Positions 52,587 to 61,398 of a stretch of 64,000 nucleotides of DNA are shown here, one piece after another; within the stretch, counting starts at the first letter, position 1, and the number at the start of each line of letters is the position of its first letter. The notes under the pieces are model-generated. The model saw nothing but the letters and a program-made list of their open reading frames with translations, made no database searches and was not told where the DNA came from. Source of the stretch: Methanothermobacter sp. (lineage in GTDB: Archaea; Methanobacteriota; Methanobacteria; Methanobacteriales; DSM-23052). Made by a program: the position numbers and the translations under genes. The stretch spans positions 141,267-205,266 of the forward strand of contig JASFYN010000001.1 in the NCBI GenBank assembly GCA_030055615.1, written 5' to 3'.

Positions 52587-53150
52587 ATGGATGTGGAAAC
52601 AAAGATGACGGTCCATGATGCCATGACAACAAATGTAGTAACTGTAGATCCAAGTATCAGTGTCGCAGAAGCAGCGTATATAATGACAAAGGAAAAGGTA
52701 GGGAGCCTAATCGTGAAGAGTAATGCAGAACCAGAAGGGTTAATAACAGAAAGTGATATAATCCGAAAAGTTGTCTCCAAGGATTTGAAGGCAAGCAAGG
52801 TTACCATAGGGGAAGTCATGACCAGAGACCTTATCACCATAGAACCTGAAAGGGAATTAAATGAGGCCGCCAGGTTAATGGCCAGAAACAATATAAGAAG
52901 ACTACCAGTGGTAAAGGACGGCTCATTAGTAGGTATATTAACATCCACAGATGTGATGGCTGTTTCACCTGAACTCACCGAGATATTAGTTGAAAGCGCA
53001 CGTTTTGAAGAGAATACAACAGCATATACTGAAGAAGAAAGACCCTTACCAGGCATCTGTGAAATCTGTGGAACTTTTGCTGAATATTTGGAAGAATATG
53101 ATGGTAAATATGTGTGTGAGGAGTGTAAGGAGGAATTAGAGGGTGAATGA
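52587..53150 (+). CDS. CBS-pair protein with C-terminal zinc ribbon
   Basis: The first of five consecutive CBS-domain genes. Two CBS motifs ([21 protein letters not shown] and [21 protein letters not shown]) are followed by a zinc ribbon, [27 protein letters not shown], at the C-terminus. The protein has 187 residues. In M. thermautotrophicus such genes were called IMP-dehydrogenase-related because of the CBS domains, but no dehydrogenase domain is present. AGGAGGT is well spaced for the ATG at 52587. The overlap with the next gene suggests one transcript. Confidence 0.88.
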   Translation: MDVETKMTVHDAMTTNVVTVDPSISVAEAAYIMTKEKVGSLIVKSNAEPEGLITESDIIRKVVSKDLKASKVTIGEVMTRDLITIEPERELNEAARLMARNNIRRLPVVKDGSLVGILTSTDVMAVSPELTEILVESARFEENTTAYTEEERPLPGICEICGTFAEYLEEYDGKYVCEECKEELEGE

Positions 53151-53151
53151 T

Positions 53152-53964
53152 TTGAAAGTGGAAGATTTAATGACCCCCAATCCAGTGACGGTCCCAGTTC
53201 ACATGGCGATTACACGTGTAAGATCCATACTCCGCGATGAGGATTTTAGGTGCGTTCCTGTCGTAAATGGGGAGCAACTTGAAGGATTGATCACAAGGGG
53301 TGATGTACTCCATATTTCAGCCACCAAATCCAACATTGAAGCAAGGGGAATAATGGAAAAACCAGATGTCATACTCCTCCCAGAAATGGATGTATACAAG
53401 GCAGCTGACCTCCTAATAAAGGCCAAGGAGATACAGGCCCCTGTAGTGGAATCCACTGATAATATGAAACTAATAGGGATATTAAGCGTCTATGATATCT
53501 TGGCAGGTTTTATTGAAAGGAAGATCCCACCAAAAAAGGAAAAGGTGGGTGAAGTTTTAACAGAAAAGGTCGTAGTATGTGATACAAAGGACCCGCTCTC
53601 CAAGGTTTGGAATAAGATGGATGAATCAGGCTATTCAGGACTGCCTGTAATGAAAGAGGGCAAGCTGATTGGTATAATAACGAGGAAGGATCTTATAAGG
53701 TATGGTCATGCCCGTATAGTGAAAGAATCAGGGGATGTTAGGGCCATGCCAGTGGAGAAGATAATGCAAACCCCACCTATAGTGGCTACAAGGGACATGC
53801 CCATTGATGAAGCGGCCACGATAATGGTGACAAGGGACGTGGGGAGACTCCCAGTAGTCGAAGACCCAATATATGTTAAAAACGACCCTCAAAGGGCTAA
53901 AGAGGGAAAACTTGTCGGTATAGTTTCAAGAGAGGATATATTGAAGGCTTATATTTATTCTTAA
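53152..53964 (+). CDS. Four-CBS-domain protein (array member 2)
   Basis: A 270-residue protein made only of CBS motifs, four in two Bateman pairs: VEDLMTPNPVTVPV, ARGIMEKPDVILLP, VGEVLTEKVVVCDT and VEKIMQTPPIVATR. Each is followed by an LxGIxxxxDI-type end. The TTG at 53152 gives MKVEDLMTP, like its paralogues; a GTG nine bases upstream is the alternative. It probably senses an adenosine-containing ligand; partner and output are unknown. Confidence 0.88.
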   Translation: MKVEDLMTPNPVTVPVHMAITRVRSILRDEDFRCVPVVNGEQLEGLITRGDVLHISATKSNIEARGIMEKPDVILLPEMDVYKAADLLIKAKEIQAPVVESTDNMKLIGILSVYDILAGFIERKIPPKKEKVGEVLTEKVVVCDTKDPLSKVWNKMDESGYSGLPVMKEGKLIGIITRKDLIRYGHARIVKESGDVRAMPVEKIMQTPPIVATRDMPIDEAATIMVTRDVGRLPVVEDPIYVKNDPQRAKEGKLVGIVSREDILKAYIYS

Positions 53965-54065
53965 AGGTGTGGTGATGTTACCCTTGGATTTTAGGGGGTT
54001 TCTACCCACCCAAACAATTTTTAATAAAATTTTTGCAATTATTAATAAAATTGTGAGGTGTGTTA

Positions 54066-55007
54066 ATGAGGAAAAAAGACACCATAAACATAGTAAAATC
54101 CTTGGACCGCGGTCCAGTGGAATTTGAAAGCAGAAACTTTGAACATGAAGGCGATGTTATGAGTATCGCCCAAAAAGAAGTGGTCTCAATACCACCTACC
54201 ATAAATATTAAAGAAGCCGCTGAAATAATGGTTAAAAACAAGTTCAGAAGGCTTCCAATAACGGACCCGGGCACAAGGAAACTCTTAGGGATAATAACAT
54301 CAATGGACATCCTAGACTTTTTAGGGGGAGGAGACAAATCCAAAATACTCGAAGAAAAATATGATGATAACTTCCTCGCAGCCATAAACGAACCTGTAAG
54401 GAAAATAATGACACGTAACGTTAAATATATCACCTTAAAAGATTCCATAACAGACGCTGTTGAAAAGATGCTCAAATATAATATTGGAGCCTTACCAGTT
54501 GTCAACCATGAAAAAAAACTGGTAGGGATAGTCTCAGAAAGAGACTTCGTATTTCTAATGGCAGGAGTCCTAAATGATGAAATAGTAGCAGACCACATGA
54601 CAGAAAATCTCATAACAACAACCCCAGGCACCCCAATAGAGGGAGCCTCTAAAATAATGGTAAGAAACAAATTCAGAAGATTACCAATAGTTGGAGAAGA
54701 GAGAAAAACACCCCACCCAGAAAAAGAGAAACTTGTAGGGATTGTAACATCTACCGACATATTAGAATTTTTAGGATCCAACAGAGTATTCGAGACAATA
54801 AAAACAAATAGTGCAGAAGAAGCCCTTAATACCCCAGTAAGTGAAATAATGGAGAAAAAAGTAGTCACGATAAACTCAACAAGCACACTAGGACAATTAT
54901 ACGAGATAATGGCCAAAAACGGTATCGGGGGAGTGCCAGTAGTTGACTACGATGAACTTTTAGGTATAATAACCGAAAGCGACCTATTAAAGGCCATAGC
55001 CCTTTAA
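54066..55007 (+). CDS. Four-CBS-domain protein (array member 3)
   Basis: A 313-residue protein with an N-terminal 30-residue extension and four CBS motifs. Two of them (motifs 1 and 3) share NKFRRLPI, showing internal duplication: IMVKNKFRRLPITDPGTRK and IMVRNKFRRLPIVGEERK. Motif ends are GIITSMDILDFLGGG and GIVTSTDILEFLGSN. It is separated from the preceding member by about 100 bases with T-rich tracts, so it may have its own promoter. Confidence 0.88.
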   Translation: MRKKDTINIVKSLDRGPVEFESRNFEHEGDVMSIAQKEVVSIPPTINIKEAAEIMVKNKFRRLPITDPGTRKLLGIITSMDILDFLGGGDKSKILEEKYDDNFLAAINEPVRKIMTRNVKYITLKDSITDAVEKMLKYNIGALPVVNHEKKLVGIVSERDFVFLMAGVLNDEIVADHMTENLITTTPGTPIEGASKIMVRNKFRRLPIVGEERKTPHPEKEKLVGIVTSTDILEFLGSNRVFETIKTNSAEEALNTPVSEIMEKKVVTINSTSTLGQLYEIMAKNGIGGVPVVDYDELLGIITESDLLKAIAL

Positions 55008-55035
55008 ACTATTTTTACTAAACAGGTGAGAAAAT

Positions 55036-55875
55036 ATGAAAGTCGAAGATGTGATGACCACAACAGTAAAAGTAATGCCAGATACTCAACAGGTTTCCTA
55101 TGCCAGAAACCTAATGCTAAAACATGGGATAAGCCACATAGTCGTGGTAGACAGCGAAAGAAAACCGGTCGGAATAGTGACAGAAAAGGATATAACCCGC
55201 AAACTGAGGGTGGCCGGGCCAACATGGCGAAGAAGGCCAATAGATAAAATATCCATAAAAAGAGTGATGAGTAAAGACCTTATAAGTGTACCTGCTACTG
55301 CGGACATAAGAGAGGCTGTAGATATCATGCTAAGAAATAACATAAGCTCTTTGCCTGTAGTAGAGGATGGGAAACTTGTTGGTATAATAACAAAAACAGA
55401 CCTTCTCAGAGTTTATAATGAAAAATGTAAGGGTAGATGGAAAGTTTCTGATCTTATGACGAAAAATGTTATCACAGTCACAGAAAACCATACGATAGCC
55501 CATGTAACAAGTTTAATGGAAGAAAATAGGATAGGGAGGATTATTGTAATTAAAGATGGAGAACCAGTGGGTATCATAACATCAGAGAACATATCATTCG
55601 CCCAACTTGAAGATCCTGAGACTGGAGTGCCCCTAGAGAAGATTTATTTCATAGGGAGAGCATCAAAAGAGAAAAAGAAGGTCAGATTAATTTCAATGTT
55701 AACGGCTGGAGATATCATGACAGAGGATCTTATAAAATTAGATGAGAATGCTGACGCTGCCAAAGCCGCTAAAATAATGTTAAAGGAGAAAATTAGTGGA
55801 ATCCCAATAGTAGACGAAAAGAACCAGCTCAAGGGCATAATAACAAAAACAGACATAATAAGGGGCATACAATAA
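55036..55875 (+). CDS. Four-CBS-domain protein (array member 4)
   Basis: A 279-residue protein with four CBS motifs: VEDVMTTTVKVMPD, IKRVMSKDLISVPA, VSDLMTKNVITVTE and AGDIMTEDLIKLDE. The ligand pocket signatures GIVTEKDI, GIITKTDL, GIITSENI and GIITKTDI are intact. A stretch of about 45 residues (QLEDPETGVPLEKIYFIGRASKEKKKVRLIS) separates motifs 3 and 4. It follows member 3 by 28 bases. Confidence 0.88.
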   Translation: MKVEDVMTTTVKVMPDTQQVSYARNLMLKHGISHIVVVDSERKPVGIVTEKDITRKLRVAGPTWRRRPIDKISIKRVMSKDLISVPATADIREAVDIMLRNNISSLPVVEDGKLVGIITKTDLLRVYNEKCKGRWKVSDLMTKNVITVTENHTIAHVTSLMEENRIGRIIVIKDGEPVGIITSENISFAQLEDPETGVPLEKIYFIGRASKEKKKVRLISMLTAGDIMTEDLIKLDENADAAKAAKIMLKEKISGIPIVDEKNQLKGIITKTDIIRGIQ

Positions 55876-55891
55876 ATCACGGGGGTATCAT

Positions 55892-56713
55892 ATGAAAATA
55901 AAATATCTCATGAATCGGAACATCCACTGTATTGATAAGGATCAAAACATCTGTGATGCTTTAAGGATAATGAAGAAGAATAATATTTCACGCCTTGTGG
56001 TCATAAACACCAACAATGAGCATATAAAAGAGGTTGTTGGGATAATAACTGAGAAGGATATAGCCGAAAAACTTGGATCCTCAAGATATGGGAACCTGGC
56101 TCCATCACATTTCCATGTATCAACCGTCATGAGCACAAATATTATAACAGCGGATGTTAACATGGACGTGGGTACTGCAGCCGATATAATGCTAGAAAAT
56201 CATATAGGAAGCTTACCGGTCATAGAAGATGATAAATTAGTCGGTATACTCACCAAAACAGACATACTTGAAATATGTAAAGGCAAACCCTATGAAAAAC
56301 GGCTAGTGGAAGATGTGATGAGTTCAGAGCTCATAACCATAGAACCAACAGAGAGGATGATACACGCCAGGAGATTAATGATAGACGCGAATATAGGAAG
56401 ACTACCAGTCATAGAAGACGGAGAACTGGTAGGGATAATCACATCAAAGGATATAGCACGTTCAATGATAGCCTTCAGAAAAGTAGTCCCTGACAAATAC
56501 AAAAGTGCAAGGATAAGAAACCTACTCGTAGAAGATCTCATGACACAAAACGTTAAAACAGTGAAAACAACGGATAACATATCAAAGACAGCATCAAAGA
56601 TGATAGAAACAGGATACGGGGGTTTCCCAGTATTAGATGATGATGGCACACTAGTGGGCATAATAACTAAAAGCGACATATTGGATCTTATAGTTGAAAT
56701 GGAGGGGGGTTAA
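55892..56713 (+). CDS. Four-CBS-domain protein (array member 5)
   Basis: A 273-residue protein with four CBS motifs: IKYLMNRNIHCIDK, VSTVMSTNIITADV, VEDVMSSELITIEP and VEDLMTQNVKTVKT. The endings GIITEKDI, GILTKTDI, GIITSKDI and GIITKSDI are all canonical. It is the last member of the array; its stop overlaps the ribosome binding region of the RNA ligase gene, so transcription likely continues. Confidence 0.88.
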   Translation: MKIKYLMNRNIHCIDKDQNICDALRIMKKNNISRLVVINTNNEHIKEVVGIITEKDIAEKLGSSRYGNLAPSHFHVSTVMSTNIITADVNMDVGTAADIMLENHIGSLPVIEDDKLVGILTKTDILEICKGKPYEKRLVEDVMSSELITIEPTERMIHARRLMIDANIGRLPVIEDGELVGIITSKDIARSMIAFRKVVPDKYKSARIRNLLVEDLMTQNVKTVKTTDNISKTASKMIETGYGGFPVLDDDGTLVGIITKSDILDLIVEMEGG

Positions 56714-56720
56714 CTAATAA
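56701..56720 (+). promoter_or_regulatory. Strong Shine-Dalgarno before a probable non-AUG start of the RNA ligase
   Basis: GGAGGGGGGT at 56701-56710 is followed at 6 and 9 bases by in-frame ATA (56717) and ATT (56720), with a stop codon TAA at 56711 in the same frame. No ATG, GTG or TTG lies between this stop and the first zinc-ribbon Cys. Confidence 0.5.
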
Positions 56721-57973
56721 TTTTACCCACCATAAAATGTCCCAAATGCGGATCAAACCTTGAAGTGGACTGGAGAAGGAACAACTCCCTCAAAAATTTC
56801 TTTTTCACTTGCGAAAAGTGTGCTTTCACAGGGAGATTATACGCCGAAAACTTCCTAGAAAAGAAGATAGCAAAAGCCCTAGGAATAAGCCATGAAAGAC
56901 TAGAAAGGGCCATTAGAAGACGTGGAATTAAATTCTACAAATCAATAAAACCGGCTCTACTATTCAAAAAAGATCTCATGCACATAGAATCCGGTACGGT
57001 AGTCTATATCACAGATGATAAACTAGAGATTATAAGGGGCTTCCCTAAGATCCGAAGAACCCTAATTTTATCCCCAACCATAGAAAAACACTTCAAAGAC
57101 AAGGTAGCAGTCGAGGAAAAAATGAACGGCTACAATGTAAGAATAGCATCAGTCGACTCGAAGATAGTGGCCCTTACAAGGGGCGGATACCTTTGTCCCT
57201 TCACAACACGAAAAGTACAAGAATTCATGGACCTAGAAAGGTTCTTCAAGGACAACCCAAACCTTGTAATCTGCGGGGAAATGTTAGGCACAGCCAACCC
57301 ATACGTTTCACACTATTATCCAGAAATAGGGGAATTAGGATTCAGAATATTCGATGTGAGGGAAAAGACCACGAATAGGCCATTACCAATTAAAGAGAAG
57401 AGAAAATTACTTAAAGATTATGATCTTCCAATGGTCCGTTTACTGGGCACTTTCCCAGTGGAAAAAGCTGCTGAAAAAATAAAAAGGATCGTTAAAAAAC
57501 TAGGAGAGGAAGGGAGAGAAGGGGTTGTAATAAAGGATCCACAGATGGAATTACCACCCATAAAATATACAGCATCCCAGGCACATGCAAATGAAATAAA
57601 ATATGCCTTCAATTATCCATTCGATTTCGGTAGAGCGTTCTTCTTCAGTAGGGTGATAAGAGAAGGATTCCAAGCATATGAAATGAAAGAATCCGACGAT
57701 GAATTGCGTGAAAGAGCCCACAGACTAGGCGAAGCTATAATCTATCCTATGGTAAAGACGATAAAAAAAATAGCTGAAGGTGGAGTAGCACACGAAGACA
57801 CCACCATTAATGTGTCAAGTAGAAAGGAGGCCAAGGAATTCATAAAACATTTGCATGCATTAGGCGTATCAGCAACCATCATAAAATATAAAGATGGTGA
57901 AGCCGTTATAAGACGCTTCCACCAGGCAACTACTGATAGGACAAAAAATTTCCTAGAAGGTGGCTTATATTAG
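56717..57973 (+). CDS. Archaeal RNA ligase (Rnl3/MthRnl type) with N-terminal zinc ribbon
   Basis: The enzyme is an ATP-dependent RNA ligase related to MthRnl, shown in M. thermautotrophicus to circularise RNA. The nucleotidyltransferase lysine is in EEKMNGYNVRI; downstream motifs include CGEMLGT, GFRIFDV, EGVVIKDP and EIKYAFNYP. The conventional start is GTG at 56765 (402 residues). However, the frame upstream encodes KCPKCGSNLEV, whose CxxC pairs with CEKCAFTG downstream to complete a zinc ribbon, so translation probably begins at ATA 56717 or ATT 56720 after a very strong Shine-Dalgarno. It follows the CBS array. Confidence 0.83.
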   Translation: MILPTIKCPKCGSNLEVDWRRNNSLKNFFFTCEKCAFTGRLYAENFLEKKIAKALGISHERLERAIRRRGIKFYKSIKPALLFKKDLMHIESGTVVYITDDKLEIIRGFPKIRRTLILSPTIEKHFKDKVAVEEKMNGYNVRIASVDSKIVALTRGGYLCPFTTRKVQEFMDLERFFKDNPNLVICGEMLGTANPYVSHYYPEIGELGFRIFDVREKTTNRPLPIKEKRKLLKDYDLPMVRLLGTFPVEKAAEKIKRIVKKLGEEGREGVVIKDPQMELPPIKYTASQAHANEIKYAFNYPFDFGRAFFFSRVIREGFQAYEMKESDDELRERAHRLGEAIIYPMVKTIKKIAEGGVAHEDTTINVSSRKEAKEFIKHLHALGVSATIIKYKDGEAVIRRFHQATTDRTKNFLEGGLY

Positions 57974-57988
57974 CGTGGGGTGTTCATT

Positions 57989-58810
57989 TTGGATGTTATA
58001 GCATATCTTGGACCAGAAGGGACTTTTACGGAAGAGGCGGCCCATAGATTATCAAAGAAATTAATACCGTTTGATTCCATTATAGATGTTTTGGATGCTG
58101 TGAAAAATGGGAAGGTTGATAAGGGTGTTGTACCTATCGAAAATTCAATTGAAGGTCCTGTAGGCGCTACATTGGATCTTCTAGCCCATGAGTACGATCT
58201 TTGCATAGAAAGGGAGATAGTATTAAAAGTTGATCATTATCTGCTCGCTAATAAAGGTGTCAGATTAGAGGAACTTACAGATGTTTATTCACACCCCCAA
58301 TCCCTCGCCCAATGCCACAAGTTCATAGAAAAGATGGGTCTTAGGGCACATTCAACATCTAGTACTGCTGCTGCGGCGAAAATTATAAAAGGTAAGAGGA
58401 GATCTTGCGCCATAGGCACTTTAAGAGCAGCCAGATTATATGACCTGGAGATTGTGGCTGAGGCTATTCAAGATTATACTCCTAATATGACACGATTCAT
58501 TGTTATAGCCTTACATGACCATGAGTTCACAGGCTCTGATAAGACCTCAATATTATTTACACTTGCAGAGGATAAGCCAGGGGGCTTATATGAGATTTTA
58601 GGATTATTTGCAGATGCAAATGTAAATTTGACCAAGATAGAATCTAGACCTTCAAAAATGGGCCTTGGAAGGTACATATTCTTCCTAGATTTTGAGGGAC
58701 ATAGAAAAGAAAAGAATATAAGTATAATATTAGAGGAGATTAGAGATAGGACACCATTCATGAAGATCCTAGGTTCATATCCAATGGATGAGTGGTACAT
58801 GAAAAGATAA
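57989..58810 (+). CDS. pheA: Prephenate dehydratase
   Basis: This enzyme converts prephenate to phenylpyruvate in phenylalanine synthesis. The roughly 273-residue protein has IAYLGPEGTFTEEAA, VPIENSIEGPVGATLDLL, the TSSTAAAAKII (TST-like) catalytic stretch and an ACT domain with the ESRP motif (TKIESRPSKMGLGRYIFFLDFEGH) that mediates Phe feedback inhibition. There is no chorismate mutase domain. The TTG at 57989 follows GTGGGGTG at good spacing; a GTG nine bases upstream is less likely. Confidence 0.94.
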   Translation: MDVIAYLGPEGTFTEEAAHRLSKKLIPFDSIIDVLDAVKNGKVDKGVVPIENSIEGPVGATLDLLAHEYDLCIEREIVLKVDHYLLANKGVRLEELTDVYSHPQSLAQCHKFIEKMGLRAHSTSSTAAAAKIIKGKRRSCAIGTLRAARLYDLEIVAEAIQDYTPNMTRFIVIALHDHEFTGSDKTSILFTLAEDKPGGLYEILGLFADANVNLTKIESRPSKMGLGRYIFFLDFEGHRKEKNISIILEEIRDRTPFMKILGSYPMDEWYMKR

Positions 58811-58874
58811 ATAAATTAAATACGGGAAGAGAGAATTGCTTATCACCAAATGAATAAATATAAGGGAGATAGAG

Positions 58875-59459
58875 ATGAACAAAAGGGGAAAAGAACTCCT
58901 CCGTCGTCTAAAGGATTTGGAGAAGGATTGGCAAGAGGGCAGAATATCCGAGAGCAAATATAAGATGCTGAAGAGAGAATATCAGAGGGAACTGGAGGCT
59001 ATAGAAGTTGCTGAGAGGATAAAAAGGATGCAAGGCCGTTCCACTTCTGAAAAACCTCTGGACCATTGGATCGAAAAGGCTAAAGAGGAAGAAGAACTCC
59101 GTGAAAAAGAGGAGCTCGTGAAGAAATATGTTAAAAAGCCAGATATTAAAAAAACAGAAAAGCCACAAGCTGTTTTCAAAGTGGTGGGGATCATATTATT
59201 GGCACTAGCATTCTTTATAGGTGGTGGTTTTGGACTCTACTTGTTAAATTTAAGCCAGGATCAGACAGGTACAGTTCTTGTTAATGAAAGCGCCTTTCCA
59301 ACATTTACAATTAACAATACCAATAACACAACTGATAATTATGTGCCTACCACCTATTATAATATTACAAGATATCATGAGCCGACAACACCAACCACAC
59401 CATCAGAGCCAATTACGCCAACCACACCATCAGAGCCGTCAACAAATACTTCAAGATAA
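58875..59459 (+). CDS. Single-pass membrane protein with Thr/Pro/Ser-rich external tail
   Basis: The 194-residue protein has a Lys/Arg/Glu-rich, SHOCT-like helical N-terminus (DWQEGRISESKYKMLKREYQ), a second charged region, a transmembrane helix at about residues 108-130 (VVGIILLALAFFIGGGFGLYLL) and an extracellular tail rich in Asn, Thr, Pro and Ser that ends in two TPTTPSEP repeats. The tail, with several NxT/S sites, could be glycosylated. It precedes a lipoprotein gene, and the two may form an envelope unit. No known function. Confidence 0.75.
   Translation: MNKRGKELLRRLKDLEKDWQEGRISESKYKMLKREYQRELEAIEVAERIKRMQGRSTSEKPLDHWIEKAKEEEELREKEELVKKYVKKPDIKKTEKPQAVFKVVGIILLALAFFIGGGFGLYLLNLSQDQTGTVLVNESAFPTFTINNTNNTTDNYVPTTYYNITRYHEPTTPTTPSEPITPTTPSEPSTNTSR
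59391..59437 (+). repeat. 27-bp tandem repeat encoding Thr/Pro/Ser-rich tail
   Basis: CCAACCACACCATCAGAGCC occurs at 59391-59410 and again at 59418-59437, a period of 27 bases or nine residues. It encodes the two TPTTPSEP copies of the membrane protein. Copy number may vary between strains. Confidence 0.8.
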
Positions 59460-59481
59460 AATCATATGGGGGAGCTATATC

Positions 59482-60009
59482 ATGAAAAAGAGTCTAGTTA
59501 TTCTATTTATTATCATGGCCATGGTAAGTGTTGCGGGTTGCACTTCCCAATCAGATGTAAAGAATAAAATATTCAAAGGGGATAATATAACATTTGAGTA
59601 TCCTGCAGATTGGGTTATAGCAAATTCGCAGGCAAATGATACTATAGTGGCTGTAGCAGATCCTAAATCTGTAAATCCACAAACAGGCTATGCGCAGACT
59701 GTTGTGGTAATACAGAAGAGGGGATTAGAAGGTGACTTTTATCAAATGTATAATAAAAATTATGCAACATTATTTAATAATTCAAGTTATCAGAGAGTTT
59801 CTGAGGGTAACATAACAATAGGATCTTATCAAGCGCTTGAAAACACTTATATTGTAACAGAAGGTGGTTTGAAAAAGAAACAAAGGGCGATATGGATACA
59901 AAGGGGGAATGAAGTGTACGTGATACTTTGCAGCGCCCTAATCAGTGAATTCGATAAGGAAAGGGCAAATTTTGATATTATAATCAACAGTTTCAATTTC
60001 ATAGGATAA
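59482..60009 (+). CDS. PsbP-like lipoprotein
   Basis: A 175-residue exported protein. It starts with a basic residue pair, a hydrophobic stretch and the lipobox VAGC, so Cys21 is likely lipid-modified. The mature part (GDNITFEYPADWVI, VNPQTGYAQTVVVIQKRG, NITIGSYQALENTYIV, FDIIINSFNF) matches the PsbP/DUF1795-type fold seen in methanogen lipoproteins, function unknown. GGGGGAG lies before the ATG. It follows the Thr/Pro-tail membrane protein by 22 bases. Confidence 0.82.
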   Translation: MKKSLVILFIIMAMVSVAGCTSQSDVKNKIFKGDNITFEYPADWVIANSQANDTIVAVADPKSVNPQTGYAQTVVVIQKRGLEGDFYQMYNKNYATLFNNSSYQRVSEGNITIGSYQALENTYIVTEGGLKKKQRAIWIQRGNEVYVILCSALISEFDKERANFDIIINSFNFIG

Positions 60010-60017
60010 AGACAGCC

Positions 60018-61140
60018 TCATCTGAGTAGGTGGGTGTTCCCCAATCGCACCCTCTTTAATCCGATTCCCCGGGCCACTTCTAAACATTCATTTGCTTCTT
60101 CCCAAGTCAATAGTGGAAGATCCTTCATCATGTGTTGAGGGGAAAATGCGAGGAGAGTATAGGGTATCTGTGGGTTAAGTTTCACTAGAAAATTGGCTAT
60201 CTTTTCTACTTCATTTTTACCCACATAACCCGGTATTAGAAGGGTGCTTGCAACAAGTAATGGTGGTTCAATCCTTTTTTCAAAATAGCCTTTGTAAATG
60301 TATTTAAAATTTTTAAAGGTTTGTTTATTACTTACACCTGTCAATATTCTGTGAAGTTTTTCATCCCATGCCTTAAGCTCAAACTTTATTATACCACCGG
60401 ATGATAAGCTTGTCATTGCCATTTCATCTAAATATTTTGGGTGAATATTACCATTAGTCTCCCAACAAATCCTCAAAATCTCGCCCTTTTTTTCCTTCAG
60501 AGCTTTTTTAGCCACTGATAGTGCCAATGACATCTGCGGTGACGGATCACCCCCAAAAAAACATATACAAGCGCTTTTATCATCTAGGCTTCTGGTTATC
60601 TCTTCAATTGTAAATAAAGGTTTTAGTCTAAAGGCCATTTCACGATATGAACTGTTTTGACAGTATAAACAATCGAATGAACAACTTCCAAAAAAATATG
60701 GCGAGATTATTGTAACCATATTCTGGTCCGGGTGAATAGGCATATCTTGGATAGCCGGCCCCTATACCCCCCGGGCAGACCCAATCAGCCACGCAATTCG
60801 TGGGTAAAGGGTCGAAATAAAAAATACCGACAGCTTTTTGACTTGTATTTATCTTGGGATGTATTCTGTCGTTTTCCACTTTACGCAAGCGGCAGAAACC
60901 ATATTCTCCTCTTTTTATCTTGCAGAGGTTGGCGCATTCATGGCAAATGACGCCTTCGGGGTCCTGTGGGGGTAAACTTGGTGGTATAATACGACTTTCA
61001 CTATGAGCTTTTTTCATAAGGTCTTGGATTATCTTTTCAGGTTCCTTTTTCAAACAATTTCCACAAATATGGTTTAAGATTTGGGCGGCAGTTCTGCCAC
61101 AAAATTTACAGTTTGCTTGCCTTCCTATGGGCTGATCCAT
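60018..61140 (-). pseudogene. Radical SAM protein (PflX/AmmeMemoRadiSam-like) broken by a one-base frameshift
   Basis: Two overlapping frames make one gene. The N-terminal frame (61140 to about 60690) has two zinc-ribbon-like Cys groups (CKFCGRTAAQILNHICGNC; CHECANLCKIKRGEYGFC) and PGPEYGYNNLAIFF. The C-terminal frame continues with FFGSCSFDCLYCQN, the canonical CX3CX2C radical SAM motif, and ends with LLAFSPQHMM and RLGNTHLLR. The junction is at a run of seven A (seven T in the gene) at 60690-60696. Removing one base restores a single protein of about 373 residues. It resembles COG1180/COG1313 proteins. It may be a real mutation, a slippage site or an assembly error. Confidence 0.85.
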
Positions 61141-61307
61141 TTATATTCACCCTGGACTTGTAAAAGTGGGAGCCACTCCATCATACTACCCTAATATAGG
61201 ATGGAGCTTATTATGTAATCTCATGATAATAATTTCTGTTAGAATATGATTATTAAAGTTTTAGAGGCTATAAATTTATATTATAATAATTAAAATCTAT
61301 GATTAAG
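61141..61307. other. Intergenic promoter region ahead of the NusA-like gene
   Basis: A/T-rich and without a gene. An archaeal promoter-like TTTATATTATAATAATTAAAAT lies at about 61275-61296, predicting transcription to the right from about 61302-61308. The opposite direction provides the promoter for the radical SAM gene, with GGGTGA as ribosome binding site just before its ATG. Confidence 0.45.
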
Positions 61308-61398
61308 GGTCACAATAGGAATATGTTCAAGGTAGTCAAAGGGGATTTTTTATTTTTGCACTTGCTGGTAAAGTGCTAATTTGTTCCTTATTGTGGCC
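61308..61398 (+). ncRNA. Candidate structured leader or small RNA upstream of the NusA-like gene
   Basis: GGTCACAATAGGAA at 61308-61321 pairs with TTCCTTATTGTGGCC at 61384-61398, fourteen pairs with one bulged T and one G-U. Inside, GCACTT/AAGTGC (61358-61376, loop GCTGGTA) forms a second hairpin after a T-rich stretch. The predicted transcription start falls at the left arm. It lies 46 bases before the NusA-like ATG, so it is either a 5' leader element or a separate RNA. No protein frame fits it. Confidence 0.5.

Noticed and set aside
55026-55343. Small frames overlapping the fourth CBS gene.
   Set aside because: They overlap a strongly conserved CBS-domain protein and have no start signals of their own.
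52587-56713. Possibility that the CBS array encodes IMP dehydrogenase.
   Set aside because: No catalytic barrel or IMPDH loop is present; only CBS motifs and one zinc ribbon are seen.
59381-59440. Short tandem repeat considered as a CRISPR remnant.
   Set aside because: It is a coding 27-bp repeat within a reading frame, has only two copies and no spacers.
59278-59481. Upstream extension of the lipoprotein frame.
   Set aside because: The segment is Gln/His-rich and out of frame with the Thr/Pro tail gene it overlaps; MKKSLVILF with a lipobox at 59482 is a proper signal peptide start.
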